Below, piece after piece: positions 6,104 through 7,649 of a stretch of 7,649 bases of DNA. The notes beneath the pieces were generated by a model, which ran no database searches, had not been told where the DNA came from, and worked only from the letters and a program-made list of their open reading frames with translations. The stretch is taken from the NCBI GenBank assembly GCA_029933535.1, contig JAOZNZ010000151.1, positions 1 to 7,649 of the forward strand, read 5' to 3'. The stretch's first letter is position 1, and each line of letters starts with the position of its first letter. Position numbers and translations under genes: made by a program. This DNA is from a bacterium (GTDB lineage Bacteria > Auribacterota > UBA3054 > B51-G9).

Positions 6104-6495
6104 TGGCTAAAAAGAAAATCGAAATAAGTATTCATAGTTTCGGGTTGTACACCCCGTGGAAATCAAAAGGTAAAGGGATTCCTAAACCCATTGAATTCAC
6201 TACAGAAATTCCTATTACACCGGATGTAGAATTCGGATACGTTTTAAACATTAAAAACGGCCGCAGGGAAAAAATTACATACCGCACAGAACATCCTCCT
6301 TTCAAAGATGAAACCGGAAAAGTCATGCCGCCATTTACGGGACTAGAGCACATAAATGAAAACAATTATCTCCTTTTTCTTGGTGATACTGTTTGGGATC
6401 CAATCGAAGACAAAGCAGGTCGATGGAGAATTACTGCATATCATAATGGTAAAATAGTCGCTGACAAAATTTTCAATTTGTTTATGAAGAAATAA
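6103..6495 (+). CDS. DUF3859-like small protein
   Basis: A 130-residue protein with no signal peptide or membrane segment. The pattern SFGLYTP, then TTEIPITPDVEFGYVLNI, ITYRTEHPP, TGLEHINENNY, and AGRWRITAYHNGKIVADKIF near the end fits the DUF3859 family (a beta-rich domain of unknown function) in order and length; this is from memory of the family. The GTG start at 6103 shares its G with the araC stop (TAGTG), so the gene should be translated by reinitiation after araC. Such coupling implies matched expression with the regulator, but no biochemical role can be assigned. Alternative: an uncharacterised family with a similar beta-sandwich. Confidence 0.75.
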   Translation: MAKKKIEISIHSFGLYTPWKSKGKGIPKPIEFTTEIPITPDVEFGYVLNIKNGRREKITYRTEHPPFKDETGKVMPPFTGLEHINENNYLLFLGDTVWDPIEDKAGRWRITAYHNGKIVADKIFNLFMKK

Positions 6496-6503
6496 TGACA
6501 CAA

Positions 6504-6563
6504 TAAGAAATTATGGGAACAACTCCAACTGATTATTTGAATAAGATGAGAGTAAGAGGATAA
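6504..6563 (+). pseudogene. Relic of an AraC DNA-binding domain
   Basis: A short frame between stops (TAA at 6504-6506 and 6561-6563) reads EIMGTTPTDYLNKMRVRG. It matches residues 221-236 of the AraC protein encoded upstream (MTGCTPIDYLIKLRIE), the conserved segment between the two HTH units; the DNA shares GATTATTTGA. There is no room for a functional domain. It is the last trace of another araC copy, or of a partial duplication of this one. Confidence 0.6.
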
Positions 6564-6605
6564 ATTCAATTTTCTGACCGATGTGCCAGGAAACATTTTC
6601 ATCTA

Positions 6606-6624
6606 AACCGGGACGAGCCCGGTT
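6606..6624. repeat. REP-like hairpin A1
   Basis: AACCGGG / CCCGGTT, a perfect 7-bp stem with loop ACGAG, followed by GGAG. An identical copy is at 7599-7617, and a loop-expanded one at 6675-6713. Confidence 0.85.
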
Positions 6625-6630
6625 GGAGGT

Positions 6631-6658
6631 ATTCCCATCGGCCTTGCGCCGGTGGAAT
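6631..6658. repeat. REP-like hairpin B1
   Basis: The arms ATTCC(C)ATCGGC and GCCGGTGGAAT pair with one bulged C and one G-T wobble around loop CTTGC. It follows hairpin A1 after six bases, and the pair forms the repeating module. It recurs at 6736-6765 and, diverged, at 7624-7649. Confidence 0.8.
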
Positions 6659-6674
6659 TCAAAATTTTCATCTC

Positions 6675-6713
6675 AACCGGGACAACCAGCATTCGCCGGT
6701 CAAGAGCCCGGTT
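6675..6713. repeat. REP-like hairpin A2 with nested hairpin in its loop
   Basis: Same 7-bp stem as A1 (6675-6681 with 6707-6713), but the AC-GAG loop is split by a 20-base insertion, AACCAGCATTCGCCGGTCAA, which can itself fold (ACCAGC/GCCGGT with one mismatch, loop ATTC). Confidence 0.75.
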
Positions 6714-6735
6714 GGAGATTCGTGGTAAGCTAATC

Positions 6736-6765
6736 AATTCCCATCGGCCTTGCGCCGGTGGAATT
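6736..6765. repeat. REP-like hairpin B2, touching the transposase stop codon
   Basis: Same sequence as B1. The shared stretch continues through GGAATTCAAAATT, so on the minus strand the repeat supplies the final Phe codon and the TGA (6765-6767) of the transposase gene. Confidence 0.8.
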
Positions 6766-7571
6766 CAAAATTGTTTCAAAGTTTCGAGATTATACTCACT
6801 AAAACTTCCCACATAAAATTCATTTTTCCAACACCGATTATATCCTAAAACAAATGACAAATTATTCAAAAAGGCAAACCCGATATCATTTGGCGACAAT
6901 TCAGGATTTCCTTTTAAAGAAATATGAATATGATCTGGCATTATAGCTAGATGAGCTATTTCACATTCTTTTTTATTTGCAATTATAAAAGAATATTTTT
7001 TGATAATGTCAAATTTTTCTTTTTTTATTATTGGATTTTTTCGGTCAGCAATAACGATCACTAAATGAATATTGTACCAATAACGCCCGTGAGACATCAT
7101 AATCGGTTGTGATAAATCAACTTTATCGTTAAACACAGTGAAATCAGTCAATATTTTTTTAAATCGGGCATCAACATAATCACTTTTTATAACCTGTTTT
7201 TGAACATATTTATTGACAATATCTCTTGTGTTTTCTCCCAAACATCTGAACGCTACTTTTCGTGAAAATTTTATAGGAGTCTCAAGTTTTCTTAAAGAAT
7301 GATCAAGCCTGCCTTTTATTCTTTGAGAAAATAAAGTAGGCTTAATATTTGAATTGACTTTAAAAAGTATTTTAATCGTATCTTTTGAATAATTCCATTT
7401 TTTTAGATATAAACCATCTTTTTCCCAAAAAGAATTACAAATTTCAATTGCTTCATTAATCGTATCCGGTAATAATAATTCTTTGCTTCGCCAACCTATC
7501 CAATCATAGAAAAGATTGTGAATTATTTTGGTGTTATTTTCAGTGTAAATTGGATTTAGAACAGTTTTCAT
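6765..7571 (-). CDS. Y1-type (IS200/REP-like) transposase, apparent double-domain form
   Basis: A 268-residue protein, longer than the roughly 130-170 residues of IS200/IS605 TnpA. Residues about 164-268 form a recognisable Y1 domain: first strand YNIHLVIVIADRKNP, then MPDHIHIS (211-218) with the HUH histidines His214/His216 that bind the metal, then CWKNEFYVGSFSEYNLETLKQF. That last helix normally carries the nucleophilic Tyr, but here ends in Phe268 and stop. Residues about 13-126 align with the same fold: DTIKI (64-68) replaces DHIHI, and GENTRDIVNKYVQKQ (112-126) is a good tyrosine-helix motif with Tyr122. The halves thus hold complementary parts of one active site. The gene is visibly more AT-rich than the sulfatase or PEP-CTERM genes, consistent with mobility. 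AAAAGAAA before the ATG is only a weak ribosome binding site. Activity is uncertain: it could be a pseudo-dimer, a domesticated DNA-binding protein or a truncated element. Confidence 0.8.
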   Translation of the reverse strand: MKTVLNPIYTENNTKIIHNLFYDWIGWRSKELLLPDTINEAIEICNSFWEKDGLYLKKWNYSKDTIKILFKVNSNIKPTLFSQRIKGRLDHSLRKLETPIKFSRKVAFRCLGENTRDIVNKYVQKQVIKSDYVDARFKKILTDFTVFNDKVDLSQPIMMSHGRYWYNIHLVIVIADRKNPIIKKEKFDIIKKYSFIIANKKECEIAHLAIMPDHIHISLKGNPELSPNDIGFAFLNNLSFVLGYNRCWKNEFYVGSFSEYNLETLKQF

Positions 7572-7598
7572 TTTCTTTTGATTTTTAATTTTCTTCTA

Positions 7599-7617
7599 AA
7601 CCGGGACGAGCCCGGTT
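7599..7617. repeat. REP-like hairpin A3
   Basis: Identical to A1 (AACCGGG, loop ACGAG, CCCGGTT), also preceded by TCTA and followed by GGAG. It lies 27 bases before the transposase start codon, inside its promoter or leader region. Confidence 0.85.
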
Positions 7618-7623
7618 GGAGAT

Positions 7624-7649
7624 ATTCCCATCGGCCTTGTGCCGGTAGA
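7624..7649. repeat. REP-like hairpin B3, diverged, at window edge
   Basis: Follows A3 as B1 follows A1. The inner stem CATCGGC/GCCGGT is kept; the loop is CTTGT, and the outer right arm reads GGTAGA rather than GGTGGAAT, so the lower stem is lost or the element is truncated by the window end. Confidence 0.65.

Larger units (their letters stand above)
6597..7649. mobile_element. IS200/REP-like unit: Y1 transposase between hairpin repeats
   Basis: A Y1-type transposase gene (6765-7571) is bordered on both sides by the same two-hairpin module in the same orientation: 6597-6658 on the left and 7589-7649 on the right. They are nearly identical over more than 50 bases (AACCGGGACGAGCCCGGTT, then a spacer, then CATCGGCCTTG). 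A second, modified module lies between the left copy and the gene. This matches the known arrangement of REP-associated tyrosine transposases with flanking REPs. The right boundary may lie beyond the window, and no target duplication was sought, since this class makes none. Confidence 0.7.

Noticed and set aside
6132..6365. Minus-strand 77-codon frame opposite the DUF3859-like gene
   Set aside because: The plus-strand frame matches a family in order and length and is coupled to araC; the reverse frame matches nothing.
6606..6765. Hairpin array as a CRISPR or riboswitch
   Set aside because: Palindromic units alternate with short variable linkers and recur beyond the transposase gene; there are no regular spacers and no aptamer-like conserved core.

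Overview
The window looks like a piece of a moderately AT-rich chromosome from the PVC superphylum, most likely Lentisphaerota or Kiritimatiellota. This rests on the combination of a PEP-CTERM secreted protein, a Tat-signal arylsulfatase-like enzyme, AraC-type regulators present as one intact gene and several fragments, weak or absent Shine-Dalgarno sites, and dense hairpin repeats. No rRNA, tRNA or CRISPR array is visible, so the taxonomic call is an inference.

Layout. Positions 1-157 hold three different heptanucleotide tandem repeats; two of them form the 3' end of the first gene. 91-3297 (minus) encodes a 1068-residue secreted protein with duplicated LamG-like modules around fibronectin-like domains. 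It ends in a PEP-CTERM sorting signal whose membrane segment is written by a 7-bp tandem repeat. 3298-3538 is a divergent intergenic region with a sigma70-like promoter and a 21-bp-spaced direct repeat. 3539-4921 (plus) is the sulfatase. 4922-5236 has no intact gene but carries a minus-strand terminator, an inverted pair of REP-like hairpins, the orphaned tail of a second PEP-CTERM gene, and a second copy of the same promoter and direct repeat. 5237-6103 (plus) is an AraC-family regulator, followed with a one-base overlap by a DUF3859-like gene (6103-6495). A small AraC relic lies at 6504-6563. 6606-7649 is a REP/IS200-like unit: a Y1-type transposase gene (6765-7571, minus) with two-hairpin repeats on both sides.

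How the parts may work together. The araC gene and the sulfatase gene have the same promoter block: -35, 17-bp spacer, TATAAT, then two CAATATCGGC boxes exactly 21 bp apart. The block and the first nine araC codons are duplicated, leaving a 19-codon leader ORF that overlaps the sulfatase start as ATGA. The simplest model is one regulon in which the AraC protein (or a paralogue) binds the tandem boxes and controls itself and the sulfatase, probably for sulfated polysaccharide use. The PEP-CTERM protein would be an extracellular or surface-sorted partner.

The most unusual protein is the transposase. By hand alignment it is two fused Y1-like halves. The first keeps a tyrosine-helix motif but has lost the HUH histidines; the second keeps HUH but stops exactly where its tyrosine should be. 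This suggests a single-chain pseudo-dimer with one composite active site, or else a decayed element.
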